A stretch of 64,000 bases of DNA from Bradyrhizobium sp. AZCC 1719 (GTDB lineage: Bacteria; Pseudomonadota; Alphaproteobacteria; Rhizobiales; Xanthobacteraceae): NCBI RefSeq assembly GCF_036924525.1, contig NZ_JAZHRU010000001.1, forward strand, positions 3,501,001 through 3,565,000, given 5' to 3'. This document shows positions 50,563 through 59,499 of the stretch, piece after piece. Numbering within the stretch: position 1 is the stretch's first letter; every line of letters begins with the position of its first letter. The notes below the pieces were generated by a model. The model did not search any database. It was not told where the DNA came from and saw only the letters and a program-made list of their open reading frames with translations. The position numbers and the translations under genes are program-made.

Positions 50563-51828
50563 ATGAGTGGCCCCCTGAGTGGAATCCGTGTCGTCGATTT
50601 CTCCCGCGTGCTGGCTGGTCCGCTGTGCGCTCGGACGCTGCAGGATCTTGGCGCCGAGGTCATCAAGATCGAACCGCCAAGCCCCGACGTTTCCCGGTTT
50701 GCATTTCCATCGACCGACGGCATGTCGGGCTACTACGCCCAGCAAAATGCCGGAAAACGGAATGTCAGCATCAATCTCAATATGCCGGGCGCCTATGAGT
50801 TGGTGCTGAAACTCTGTGACACCGCCGATATCGTCGTCGAAAACTTCCGTGCCGGGACTCTGGCTTTCTTCGGCCTTGACTACGAAACACTGTCCAAACG
50901 CAACCCGCGTCTGATCTACGCGTCGATCACCGGCTATGGCCAGGGCGGTCCGTGGCGTAGCCGGATGGCCTATGCGCCAACCGTGCAGGCCGAGGCCGGC
51001 TTTACCGACAACAGCGTTCGTCACTATGGCAACACGCTGGCGGAGCCGCGTACCGACAGCCTGTCGCATGCAGACGTCTATGCCGGATTGCAGACCGTGA
51101 TTGCGATTCTCGCAGCGCTCAACAGCCGCCAGAAGACCGGGCAGGGCCAGTATATCGACGTTGCAATGGCGGCGACGCTGCTCGCCGTCAATGAACGAGC
51201 GCATGTCGATCTCTCCGACGACGATATCGGGGCGGAGCCCGCGATACTCGGGGCCACCGATTGCCCATTTTTCACGGGACCGCAAGGCGAGCACTTCACG
51301 GTTGCGACCAGTATCATCGGCAGCCTGACCTTTCCGTCGTGGCTGCGCGCCATGCGCCGCGTCGATCTGATGGACGATCCCCGGTTCTCCACTGCTGCCG
51401 CGCGCCGCTTGAATTTCGGCGTGTTGCACCAGATCATCCAGTCCTGGATCCTGACCTTTCCGGATATGGCGACCCTCGACGCCCAGTTCGACGAGGCCAA
51501 GATCGCCATGGGCGAGATCCGTTCGATCAAGGAGCTCACGGCCTCGGAATGGAGCGATTACTGGGGCGCCGTGCAACACGTTCCTGACCGCAGCGGTGGC
51601 GAGTATCGCCTGCCGGGTCGGCCGTGGCGCTTTTCGGCAGAAGAGTTGACGCCAATTGGCACGCCTGCCTTTCAGGGCGAGCATAATTTCGCGGTCTTCA
51701 GCGAACTCGGCGTCAGCGAGGCGGAGCTGAAACGCCTGAGCGAAGCAGGCGTGCTCGTCACGCATCGCCGCGCGCTAGAGCCCGAGGTCGTGGCCAAGGC
51801 GCAAGCCCAGCCGGGTCAGGCCGCCTGA
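50563..51828 (+). CDS. CaiB/BaiF CoA transferase lacking the catalytic aspartate
   Basis: A 421-residue class III CoA-transferase-fold protein. GPLSGIRVVDFSRVLAGPLC and LQDLGAEVIKIEPP are the family N-terminal blocks. Where relatives carry the catalytic Asp (RxxYD), this protein has Ala138 (RMAYAPTVQAEAGF), so the standard aspartyl-CoA mechanism is not possible. AMACR-like racemases also belong to this fold and use other residues. It begins one base after the crotonase stop. The role could be racemisation, CoA transfer by another mechanism, or a partner subunit. Confidence 0.88.
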   Translation: MSGPLSGIRVVDFSRVLAGPLCARTLQDLGAEVIKIEPPSPDVSRFAFPSTDGMSGYYAQQNAGKRNVSINLNMPGAYELVLKLCDTADIVVENFRAGTLAFFGLDYETLSKRNPRLIYASITGYGQGGPWRSRMAYAPTVQAEAGFTDNSVRHYGNTLAEPRTDSLSHADVYAGLQTVIAILAALNSRQKTGQGQYIDVAMAATLLAVNERAHVDLSDDDIGAEPAILGATDCPFFTGPQGEHFTVATSIIGSLTFPSWLRAMRRVDLMDDPRFSTAAARRLNFGVLHQIIQSWILTFPDMATLDAQFDEAKIAMGEIRSIKELTASEWSDYWGAVQHVPDRSGGEYRLPGRPWRFSAEELTPIGTPAFQGEHNFAVFSELGVSEAELKRLSEAGVLVTHRRALEPEVVAKAQAQPGQAA

Positions 51829-51908
51829 TCAGCGAAACGCCGAAGGGCACTGGACATACACGAATTCCGCTCAATATGGTATGGGCTGAGTTCGGGGTTG
51901 AAAGAGCG

Positions 51909-52457
51909 ATGTCTAGTGTCAAGCAAAGCCGTCTTGCCAACAAGGAATGTTCCATGGCGCGCGCCATGGAAATCGTTGGCGACCGCTGGTCCATCCTGAT
52001 CCTGCGCGAGGCCTATTACGGCGTGAAACGCTTCGACGAGTTCGAATACTATGTCGGGATCGCTCCGAATATCTTGAGCACTCGACTGAAGAAGTTCGTC
52101 GAGGCCGGCGTCATGACGCGGGTGCCGCTACCCGAACACGCCGGTCGATATGAGTACGTTCTGACCGAGAAGGGACGTGATTTCTTTCCGGCCTATCTCG
52201 CGCTGAAGAAATGGGGTGACGACTGGCTGGCGGAGCCGGCCGGGCCGCAGGTCGTGTTCCGCGAACGCGCCGCCGGGCGCCCGATCGAATATCCGGAATT
52301 GCGGACGAGCGGCGGCAAGCGGTTGCGGCTCGAGGACGTCGAGATCGTTGCCGGCGCAGGTGCTGTTCCGTTCAACCGCAAGCGGTTTGGCGGCGATGCC
52401 GTTGATCGCGTTGCGGCCGGCTCGAAGGCGCGCGTCTCACGACGAAAGCGCAAGTAG
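51909..52457 (+). CDS. HxlR-family transcriptional regulator (HxlR-2)
   Basis: A 182-residue winged-helix regulator. KECSMARAMEIVGDRWSILILRE is the HxlR signature with conserved Cys14. GIAPNILSTRLKKFVEAGV is the recognition segment. The C-terminal extension is Arg/Lys-rich. I chose the ATG at 51909 because it places the signature near residue 13 as in relatives; a start at 51876 is possible. It follows the CoA transferase, overlaps the convergent CoxM-like gene by 21 bases, and is the nearest candidate for binding the CTTGC-N5-GCAAG pair. Confidence 0.9.
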   Translation: MSSVKQSRLANKECSMARAMEIVGDRWSILILREAYYGVKRFDEFEYYVGIAPNILSTRLKKFVEAGVMTRVPLPEHAGRYEYVLTEKGRDFFPAYLALKKWGDDWLAEPAGPQVVFRERAAGRPIEYPELRTSGGKRLRLEDVEIVAGAGAVPFNRKRFGGDAVDRVAAGSKARVSRRKRK

Positions 52458-53291
52458 CGCTCGCGTGGTCTCGATCCGGATCAGATTCGCTCGGTACTCC
52501 GCCGACGCGTAGCGGTCCGAGAGGCACTCGGTGGTTTCACTCAGCAGTTTTGCCGCCTGATCGATATTGTCTCGCGAAAGCGCCTTGCCGGTCAGAAAAT
52601 CGGCGGCGTGCTGGCCGGCGAAGGCGTGGTTCGCTGCACCGGTGACGCCGATGGAGACTTCGGCGACGAAGTCGTCCTGCAGCAGTACGCCGACCGCGAT
52701 TCCCACGACGGCAAAGCCGCTCGCGGGATGCCGGATCTTTCGGTAGATGAAGCGCATGCCGGGCTTCGGCCGCGGGATATGGATATGGGCGAGAATTTCA
52801 TCCGCTTCCAGCACGGTCGAGAAGATATCGACGAAGAAGTCCCGTGCCGCCACCCTTCTCAGGCCATTCGGGCCTGCGATCTCGATCTGTGCCTGCAGCG
52901 CCACCACAACGGCCGGCCAATCGGCAGCGGGATCGGCGTTCGCGAGCGACCCGCCGATCGTGCCGCGGTTACGTACCTGGGGATCGGCAATGAGTCCGGC
53001 CGCCTGGCGGAAGACCGGCAACTCCTTGTTCAGCGGCTCGGAAGCGAGCAAATCGGCATGCGTCGTCAACGCACCAATTCTGATGCCGGTTTCGCTGATT
53101 TCGATTGCCTTGAGCTCGGCGATTCCGCCGATATCAATCAGGCATGAGGGCGATGCCAGCCGCAACTTCAGCGCCGGCAGCAAGGTATGACCGCCGGCCA
53201 GAAGTTTCGTTCCGTCGGGATCCTCGCGCAACAGATCGATCGTCTGGGCGAGCGAGGATGCGCGGACATAATCGAAGGCCGCGGGGATCAT
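52437..53291 (-). CDS. FAD-binding subunit of a CoxSLM-type molybdenum hydroxylase (CoxM-like)
   Basis: A 284-residue medium subunit carrying FAD. The two flavin motifs are AGGHTLLP (from residue 32) and TIGGSLANADPAADWP (from residue 111). The C-terminal domain follows. Its ATG overlaps the stop of the large-subunit gene (ATGA at 53291-53288), indicating translational coupling. Last gene of the S-L-M operon read leftwards. It shuttles electrons from the molybdenum and iron-sulfur subunits to an acceptor. Confidence 0.92.
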   Translation of the reverse strand: MIPAAFDYVRASSLAQTIDLLREDPDGTKLLAGGHTLLPALKLRLASPSCLIDIGGIAELKAIEISETGIRIGALTTHADLLASEPLNKELPVFRQAAGLIADPQVRNRGTIGGSLANADPAADWPAVVVALQAQIEIAGPNGLRRVAARDFFVDIFSTVLEADEILAHIHIPRPKPGMRFIYRKIRHPASGFAVVGIAVGVLLQDDFVAEVSIGVTGAANHAFAGQHAADFLTGKALSRDNIDQAAKLLSETTECLSDRYASAEYRANLIRIETTRALLALSS

Positions 53292-55661
53292 TGGGGGGCT
53301 CCGGTGCGTGCCTTTTGTACCGCCGCCCAGATTCGAGGCGGCGTCAGCGGCATATCGAGATGCGTGATACCGAACGGTGACAAGGCATCGAGCACGGCGT
53401 GAACCATGCAGGGTGGGGCGGCGATAGAGCCGCTCTCGCCGATGCCCTTGACGCCGATCGGATTGGTCGGCGAGGGCGTTTCCTGGAACAGCGATCGGAT
53501 GTTCGGCACATGTTCGGCTCGCGGAACAGCATAGTCGAGCAGCGAGCCGGTCAGAAGTTGCCCATTGTCGGGATCGTAGCTGACCTCTTCATAGAGCGCC
53601 TGCGCGATACCCTGAACAACGCCGCCATGGATCTGGCCGGCCGCGAGACGAGGGTTGATCAGCGTGCCGACGTCGTCGACGGCGACATAGTCGAGAATGT
53701 CGACGATCCCGGTCTCCGGATCGACCTCGACATAAGCGAGGTGGATGCCTGACGGCGAACCCATGCCGACCGGATCATAAAACACTGTCTCATCAAGGCC
53801 CGGTGCGACTCCGTCCGGCAGTTTGTGCCCGACATGGGCCATGCGAGCCACCTTGGAGAAAGTCACTGGCGCAATATCGGTGCCGGGCACGCTGAACGCG
53901 CCCGCCGAGTAGGAAACATCCTTCTCGTCGACTTCCAGCATGCCCGCCGCAATCTTCTTGGCCTTGGCAATGACGCGTTGCGAGGAGACATGGACGCTCG
54001 AACCGCCGACCGCCATCGATCGTGAGTTAAACGTGCCATGGCCAGCCTGAACCTGGCGGGTGTCACCCTGCACGATGTCGATGTTCTCCATGGGAATCTG
54101 CAGCACGTCAGCAGCGATCTGCGATAGCGACGTGATATGCCCTTGTCCCTGGCTCATCGAGCCCGAATAAATCGTGGCTCGCCCGCTGGAATCGATGCTG
54201 ACCCGCGCGCTCTCCCAGCCGCCACGATCAAATCCGCTCATGGCTAACCGGCGTGATGGTGCCATCCCGCACATATGTGTATAGGCGGCGACGCCAATGC
54301 CGCGATAGGTGCCGCTTGCGCGCAGGGCTTCGCATTCGCTGCGGCGTTCGTCATAGTCGAAAGCCGCGAGCGCCTTGTCGAGTAGTCCCTGATAGTTGCC
54401 GCTGTCATACATCACGCCCATGCTGCCGTAGGGCCGATAGGGAAATTCCGCTGGTTTAACGAAATTCTTCCGCCGCACTTCGACTTGGTCCAGTTTGAGA
54501 TGGCGCGCCACCGCGTCGATCGCGCGCTCGGCGATGTAAGCGCCTTCGGGCCGGCCATAACCGCGATAGGCATCAACCGGTACGGTATTGGTAACGACGA
54601 CGCGGGAAATCGCTTCATAGTTGTCGATCTTGTAGGTGCCGGTGCCGAAGTTGACCGTATTCACGGTCGGACCGCCGCTTGCCATGTTGGAGAGATAGGC
54701 GCCGACATTGCCTAGCGTGTCGACCTTCAGGCCGAGGATCCTGCCGTCGTTCCTGAAAGCGATCTCGATGTTTTCTGTATGGGCGCGACCATGGCTGGTC
54801 GATTGATGGCTTTCGGAGCGGCTTTCCCACCATTTGACCGGCGCGCCGAGTTCGCGAGCGAGATAGGGGCAGAGCAGGTCCTCTGGATAAAGATGCATCT
54901 TGGCGCCAAAGCCGCCCCCGATATCAGGTGCGACCACCCGCAATTGATGCTCGGGAATACCGACTGTTTCCGCGATCCAGCGTCGGTGCATGTGGGGAAC
55001 CTGGCTGCCGATATAGACCGTCAGCGTGCCGTCCGGTTTCTGGTGAGGCAACGATCGCGCGCGTTTCCATACAGGTCGGGATCAGGCGGTTGTTGACGAC
55101 GCGCAGTCCGATAACGTGATCGGCCTCACGGGTGGCCTTCTCATAGTCGCCGCCGCGCACCTTATAGATCGTCGTGATGTTGCTGGGCACGTTATCATGG
55201 AGCTGTGGCGCGTCTTCTCGGATCGCGACCTCTTCGTCGGTCACCGCGGGCAGCACCTCGTAATCGACCTCGATCAGGCCGATCGCGTCGTAAGCCTCGG
55301 CCAGCGTCTCTGCCACCACCAGCGCCACGCACTCGCCGACAAAGCGCACGCGATCGGTTGCGATCACGGGACGGAACGGCACCTTGCTTCCGGGAATGAT
55401 CCAGTTCGGCACGATCGGGCCCATTTTGCCGTCGAGCGCCTTGCCGGACAGGACGAGACGAACACCCGGCGCGACTTTAGCTGCCGACAGATCGACGCTT
55501 CTGATCTCGGCGTGGGCGTGTGGCGACCGCAGTACCGCCATGTGCAGCATACCAGGCAACCTGACGTCATCGACGTATCGACCCTTGCCGGCGAGAAGCT
55601 TGAGATCTTCGCGTCGCTTGAGCGGCTGACCGATATGGCGGATAGCAGTCGTAACGTTCAT
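53288..55661 (-). pseudogene. Molybdopterin-binding large subunit (CoxL form II-like), frameshifted
   Basis: Two overlapping frames give one protein of about 790 residues. The first (ATG at 55661) runs from IRHIGQPLKRREDLKLLAG to CMETRAIV and then loses similarity. The second resumes at HQKPDGTLTVYIGSQVPH. Dropping one base near 55047-55052 joins them seamlessly. AYRGYGRPEGAYIAERAID is the form II active-site loop; true CO dehydrogenases have AYRCSFR. GGGFGAKMHLYPED binds the cofactor, and GIGESGSIAAPP holds the catalytic Glu. The ATGs of L and M both overlap upstream stops. Either the operon is inactive or the base is a sequencing error. Confidence 0.85.
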
Positions 55662-56149
55662 GGCTGATCGCCTTTCGTTACCAGGCTTTCGACGGCGCGC
55701 ACGATGTTGTGATAGCCCGTGCAGCGGCAGATGTTACCGGCAAGGCCGTGGCGGATGTCGTGCTCGCTCGGATCGGGCTTATCCTTCAATAGCTGGCGCA
55801 CACTCATCACCATGCCCGGCGTGCAAAAGCCGCATTGCAGCGCGTGATGCTCGTGGAATGCCGCCTGAACGGGGCTGAGTTCGGAGCCTATATCGGTCAG
55901 GCCCTCGATTGTCGTGATCGACGCGCCGTCTGCCATCACGGCCAGCACGGTGCACGACTTCACCGCTTGTCCGTCGATCTCGACGGTGCAGGCGCCGCAC
56001 TGTGAAGTATCGCAGCCCACATGCGTGCCGGTGAGGCCAAGATCCTCCCTGATCAGATGGACCAGCAATTTTCGCGCCTCGACGGCGACGGTCTTGCGCG
56101 TGCCGTTGATCTCCAGCGTCACGACGTGATGGTTGTCGAGCCCGGGCAT
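55658..56149 (-). CDS. (2Fe-2S)-binding subunit of a CoxSLM-type molybdenum hydroxylase (CoxS-like)
   Basis: A 163-residue iron-sulfur subunit. Cluster ligands are Cys46, Cys51, Cys54 and Cys66 ([17 protein letters not shown]) and Cys106, Cys109, Cys141 and Cys143 (CGFCTPGM and NICRCTGY), all present. The ATG at 56149 has AGGAGGG upstream, far better than earlier in-frame starts. Its stop overlaps the large-subunit start by four bases (55661-55658). It is divergent from HxlR-3, with two ACTC-N9-GAGT palindromes nearby, so HxlR-3 probably controls this operon. Confidence 0.93.
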   Translation of the reverse strand: MPGLDNHHVVTLEINGTRKTVAVEARKLLVHLIREDLGLTGTHVGCDTSQCGACTVEIDGQAVKSCTVLAVMADGASITTIEGLTDIGSELSPVQAAFHEHHALQCGFCTPGMVMSVRQLLKDKPDPSEHDIRHGLAGNICRCTGYHNIVRAVESLVTKGDQP

Positions 56150-56197
56150 GTACCCTCCTGATGGCGGCAGGTTTGGCCGTGCTTTTGCTTTACTCGA

Positions 56198-56222
56198 AGT
56201 AACTCTAATAATAAGAGTGACT
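56198..56222. promoter_or_regulatory. ACTC-N9-GAGT operator 1 between CoxS-like and HxlR-3 genes
   Basis: AGTAACTCT then an A/T-rich centre then AAGAGTGACT. The core ACTC-TAATAATAA-GAGT spans 56202-56218. It lies 50 bases upstream of the CoxS-like start on the minus strand. A second copy with the same spacing is at 56281. Confidence 0.66.
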
Positions 56223-56280
56223 AGCGGCAAGCGATTTTTGCACCCCGAGGCGGCTACTTGGATCCCACTGCCGCTTCTAT

Positions 56281-56297
56281 ACTCTGGTAATGCGAGT
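56281..56297. promoter_or_regulatory. ACTC-N9-GAGT operator 2
   Basis: ACTC-TGGTAATGC-GAGT, the same arms and nine-base spacing as operator 1, starting 79 bases away and 13 bases before the HxlR-3 start at 56310. The pair brackets both divergent promoters and suggests autoregulation plus control of the CoxSLM-like operon. Confidence 0.62.
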
Positions 56298-56309
56298 TGT
56301 TCGGAGTCG

Positions 56310-56810
56310 ATGTCGATGCGCTCTAAGAGCTTTGAGGGAATGGCGTGCTCGATTGCTGGCGTGCTCGATGCGGTAGGTGACCGCTGGGCCATTCTGATCC
56401 TGCGCGATTTGTCGCTCGGGTTGAGCAAATACGAGGATCTGAGGAAGTCGACTGGCGTTACTCACGCCACGCTGTCCGACCGGCTCAAGCACCTGGAGGA
56501 AAACGAACTCATCGAGCGGCAGCAGTATCAGACCGGGCCCGATCGCTACGAGTACCTCCTGGCCCGCAAGGGCAGGGACATCATCCTGGTCATTCAGGCG
56601 CTTGCCCAGGTGGGGGACAAGTGGGCGATCACAGGTAATGCCGGGCCGCCGCTCAAATTCATCAGCAAGAACAGTGGCCGTCCGGTGAAGCTCGCGCTCG
56701 TCGATGACAAGTCGGGCGAATTGGTACGCTTACGGGACGTCCGGCCGCAGGCCGGCCCAGGCGCCGACGACCTGGTGAGGTGGCGACTGGCCAAGTTCGA
56801 CCAACGATGA
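56310..56810 (+). CDS. HxlR-family transcriptional regulator (HxlR-3)
   Basis: A 166-residue winged-helix regulator. [25 protein letters not shown] carries the HxlR signature, split here as a short block around conserved Cys13. [20 protein letters not shown] is the recognition region. The ATG at 56310 has GGAG six bases upstream; the ATG at 56316 is an alternative. It is divergent from the CoxSLM-like operon. The three HxlR proteins in the window are clearly different from one another and lie beside different operator types. Confidence 0.89.
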   Translation: MSMRSKSFEGMACSIAGVLDAVGDRWAILILRDLSLGLSKYEDLRKSTGVTHATLSDRLKHLEENELIERQQYQTGPDRYEYLLARKGRDIILVIQALAQVGDKWAITGNAGPPLKFISKNSGRPVKLALVDDKSGELVRLRDVRPQAGPGADDLVRWRLAKFDQR

Positions 56811-56823
56811 TTTCGGTTTGCTG

Positions 56824-58053
56824 CTAATCATGGCCCGGCTTCAGCGCATACAGGCCAAAAGCAGCCAGCGAAAAGATCGTCAACACCACGCCTAGTGCGA
56901 ACATTGCTTCATGCGACACGGTGGCGGCCAGCCATACGCCGGCCGCGGCGTTCATCATCTGCCAGAAACCGAGCAGCGCCGAGGCCGCACCGGCCTTCTC
57001 GCCGAACGGAGAGAGCGCCTGCGCGGTACCGAGGGGAGTGACAATGCCCATGCCGAGGACGAACGCGCTCATCGCGCAGAGATACGGCAAGAAGGTCGGG
57101 CTGAACAGCGAGACAAGCAGGATCCCCACGCCGCCCGCGGCTGTTGCCCCCAAACCGGCACGGATCGAGAGCCCGAGCCCGTAGCGTGCTGCCAATTTCG
57201 TTGCCAGCATGCCGGCCGCGAATACGATCAGAACGGTGGCGGCAAAAAAGAGACCTAGCTGGATCGGGGTGAATTGAAGTGCTTCGATGAAGATGCGCGG
57301 AGAGGCCGAAAACATCGAGAACAGTCCGCCTATGATCAGGCTGACGGTTGCGGCAGGGACCGCGAAGCGGCGATCGCAAATCAGGCCGAGATAGGCTCCG
57401 ATGATCGCGAACGGATCGAGCGGAGTTCGGACCGAATTGTGGGTTTCGCCAAACACGATGCCATAGGCAATGGCACCAACCACCGCAAAAACGGCGACGA
57501 GGGCGAATTCGGAGCGCCAACCAAAGGTGTGATCGAGCGCGCCGCCAAGCAGCGGCGAGAAACCAGGAGCGACCGACATCGCAATCATGATTAGCGCCAT
57601 CGCGCGCGCCAGCACTGCGCCACTAAACATGTCGCGGGCTATGGCACGCGACAGTACTGATGTTGCGCAAGCGCCCGCAGCTTGCAAGACGCGGCCGATC
57701 AGCAGATTCGGTAGATCGCTTGCCAGTCCGCACCAGACACTGCCTCCGAAGAACACCGCAAATCCGACTAAAACTGGACAACGTCTTCCGTAGCGATCCG
57801 AGATTGGTCCGACCAGGAGCTGGCCGAAGGCGAACACGACAAGAAAGACCGTGATGGCGGACGTGACCGCCGCGCTTGTGACATCCAACGATGTCGCCAT
57901 CTGCGGCAGCGACGGCAGCATAATATTGGTCGCGAGCGTTCCCATTGACGCGAGCCCGGCAAGGACCGCGATCTGCAAGGCGCCGGAGACTGGCGCGCGC
58001 GGTGGTGCAGTCGCGACCGCTTCGCTCTGGTCGGCCATGAGAACTTTCGTCAC
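56824..58053 (-). CDS. Bcr/CflA-family MFS multidrug exporter
   Basis: A 409-residue 12-helix major facilitator. The N-terminal helix reads LQIAVLAGLASMGTLATNIML and is followed by PSLPQMATSLDVTSAAV, the DHA1 Bcr/CflA signature. GQLLVGPISDRYGRRCPVL is the conserved loop 2-3 motif (GxxSDRxGRR). Helices alternate with short loops to the C-terminus. ATG at 58053 or 58038 could be used. It ends 13 bases from HxlR-3, convergent with it. Probably exports a toxic intermediate or drug-like compound. Confidence 0.92.
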   Translation of the reverse strand: MTKVLMADQSEAVATAPPRAPVSGALQIAVLAGLASMGTLATNIMLPSLPQMATSLDVTSAAVTSAITVFLVVFAFGQLLVGPISDRYGRRCPVLVGFAVFFGGSVWCGLASDLPNLLIGRVLQAAGACATSVLSRAIARDMFSGAVLARAMALIMIAMSVAPGFSPLLGGALDHTFGWRSEFALVAVFAVVGAIAYGIVFGETHNSVRTPLDPFAIIGAYLGLICDRRFAVPAATVSLIIGGLFSMFSASPRIFIEALQFTPIQLGLFFAATVLIVFAAGMLATKLAARYGLGLSIRAGLGATAAGGVGILLVSLFSPTFLPYLCAMSAFVLGMGIVTPLGTAQALSPFGEKAGAASALLGFWQMMNAAAGVWLAATVSHEAMFALGVVLTIFSLAAFGLYALKPGHD

Positions 58054-58142
58054 GTTGAGGTGCCAGCTTCCGGGTGCGTTACAAGACGTCGGGCGACACC
58101 GTTCGTGCCGCTCGCCGTAGTATGTTCCTCCTGGTCGATCTG

Positions 58143-59339
58143 TCAGCGGACGATGCGCTCGACCGCGATGGCGGTGGCCTCACCACCGCCGATGCAGAGC
58201 GCAGCTACGCCGCGCTTCAGATTGTGAGCTTCGAGCGCGTGCAGCAGCGTCACGATGAGGCGCGCGCCAGTGGCCCCGATCGGGTGGCCGAGCGCGCAGG
58301 CGCCGCCGTTCATGTTCAGCTTTTCGCGGGGAATGCCGAGATCCTTCTGCGCGGCCATTGCCACCACCGCAAAGGCTTCGTTGATCTCGAACAGGTCGAC
58401 GTCGGCGACGCTCCAGCCGATTTTATCGAGCAGTTTGCGAATGGCCGGGATCGGCGCCGTGGTGAACCATTGCGGCTCCTGGCTGTGGGTGGCGTGGCCC
58501 TTGATCTCGGCGAGCATCGGAAGGCCGTCGCGATCGGCGAGTGAGCGTTTTGCCAGAATGAGCGCCGCGGCGCCGTCGGCGTTGGCCGAGGAAGCGGCTG
58601 GCGTGATGGTGCCGTTGGCGCGGAACGCGGGTTTAAGGCCGGGGATCTTGGCGGGATCGACCTTGAGCGGATGCTCGTCGTTGGCGATGATCCGCGGCCC
58701 GGTCTTCTCGGTCAGTGTGATCGGCACGATCTCGGCCTCGAACGCACCGCCTTCCACCGCCTTGCGCGCACGGGTCAACGTCTCCATCGCGTAGGCGTCC
58801 TGGTCCTTGCGGGTGAACTGATAAGCTTCCGCGGTCGCTTCGCCGAAATCGCCCATCGAGCGGCCGGTCTCGTAGGCGTCCTCGAGTCCATCCATCATCA
58901 TGTGATCGATGATCCTATCATGGCCGGCACGATAACCGCCGCGCGCCTTGGCGAGCAGATAGGGGGCGTTGCTCATGCTCTCCATGCCGCCGGATAGCAC
59001 GATGCCGGCGGAGCCTGCATGGATGATGTCGTGGGCCAGCATGGTGGCCTTCATGCCGGAACCGCAGACCTTGTTGATGGTGGTGGCGCCGGTGGCGTCA
59101 GGCAGTTTGGCGCCGCGTGCGGCCTGGCGTGCTGGCGCCTGACCCTGGCCGGCCGGGAGTACGTTGCCCATGAAGACCTCGTCGATCCGCTCCGGCGCGA
59201 GCTTGGCGCGCTCCAGCGCGGCGCCGATTACGTGGGAACCGAGCTTGTGTGCGCTGAAGGGAGACAGTTCGCCCATGAAACGGCCGAGCGGCGTGCGGGC
59301 GGCGGAAAGGATGACGACGGGATCGTTGGCGGCGGCCAT
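58143..59339 (-). CDS. Acetyl-CoA C-acetyltransferase (thiolase)
   Basis: A 398-residue thiolase. Nucleophilic Cys92 is in TTINKVCGSGMKAT, His in NGGACALGHPIGATGAR and the second Cys in CIGGGEATAI. The spacing and VILSAARTPLGRFMGELS start are typical of biosynthetic or degradative acetoacetyl-CoA thiolases. The start ATG has GGAGAACC upstream. A palindrome, GACGATAATCATC, lies 35 bases before it, nearly the same as the site before the TetR gene at 47994, implying shared control across 11 kb. Confidence 0.94.
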   Translation of the reverse strand: MAAANDPVVILSAARTPLGRFMGELSPFSAHKLGSHVIGAALERAKLAPERIDEVFMGNVLPAGQGQAPARQAARGAKLPDATGATTINKVCGSGMKATMLAHDIIHAGSAGIVLSGGMESMSNAPYLLAKARGGYRAGHDRIIDHMMMDGLEDAYETGRSMGDFGEATAEAYQFTRKDQDAYAMETLTRARKAVEGGAFEAEIVPITLTEKTGPRIIANDEHPLKVDPAKIPGLKPAFRANGTITPAASSANADGAAALILAKRSLADRDGLPMLAEIKGHATHSQEPQWFTTAPIPAIRKLLDKIGWSVADVDLFEINEAFAVVAMAAQKDLGIPREKLNMNGGACALGHPIGATGARLIVTLLHALEAHNLKRGVAALCIGGGEATAIAVERIVR

Positions 59340-59373
59340 GACTGGTTCTCCTGCTTGTCGCGGCTTATTATAT

Positions 59374-59386
59374 GACGATAATCATC
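59374..59386. promoter_or_regulatory. TetR-type operator GACGATAATCATC before the thiolase gene
   Basis: One base different from the perfect palindrome at 47942, with similar flanks (ATTATAT before, TATGT after). It lies 35 bases upstream of the minus-strand thiolase start and probably binds the TetR protein encoded at 47994. Confidence 0.64.
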
Positions 59387-59457
59387 TATGTGCTGGAATG
59401 CAATGCAGTGTTGGCGGCTCCTTCCCTAGATGAAGGCGCTACGCAGAGAGGCTTACT

Positions 59458-59479
59458 CAATTCTATTTTGGAATTGACT
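59458..59479 (+). promoter_or_regulatory. Operator-like repeat CAATTC-N7-GAATTG overlapping a -35 element
   Basis: CAATTC-TATTTTG-GAATTG with perfect six-base arms; its right arm runs into TTGACT at 59474-59479, a plausible -35. The -10 is not clear (TTTGGT at 17 bases). The same arms with a six-base spacer occur at 28256. It would drive the structured transcript that follows. Confidence 0.45.
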
Positions 59480-59499
59480 TTCTCGAAAATCGGTCGTTT

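Noticed and set aside
53288..55661. Programmed frameshift in the CoxL-like gene
   Set aside because: No slippery heptamer or downstream pseudoknot was seen, and relatives are single-frame; mutation or sequencing error is simpler.
53288..56149. Carbon monoxide dehydrogenase
   Set aside because: The active-site loop reads AYRGYGRPEG, not the AYRCSFR loop of true CO dehydrogenases, so this is a form II molybdenum hydroxylase of unknown substrate.
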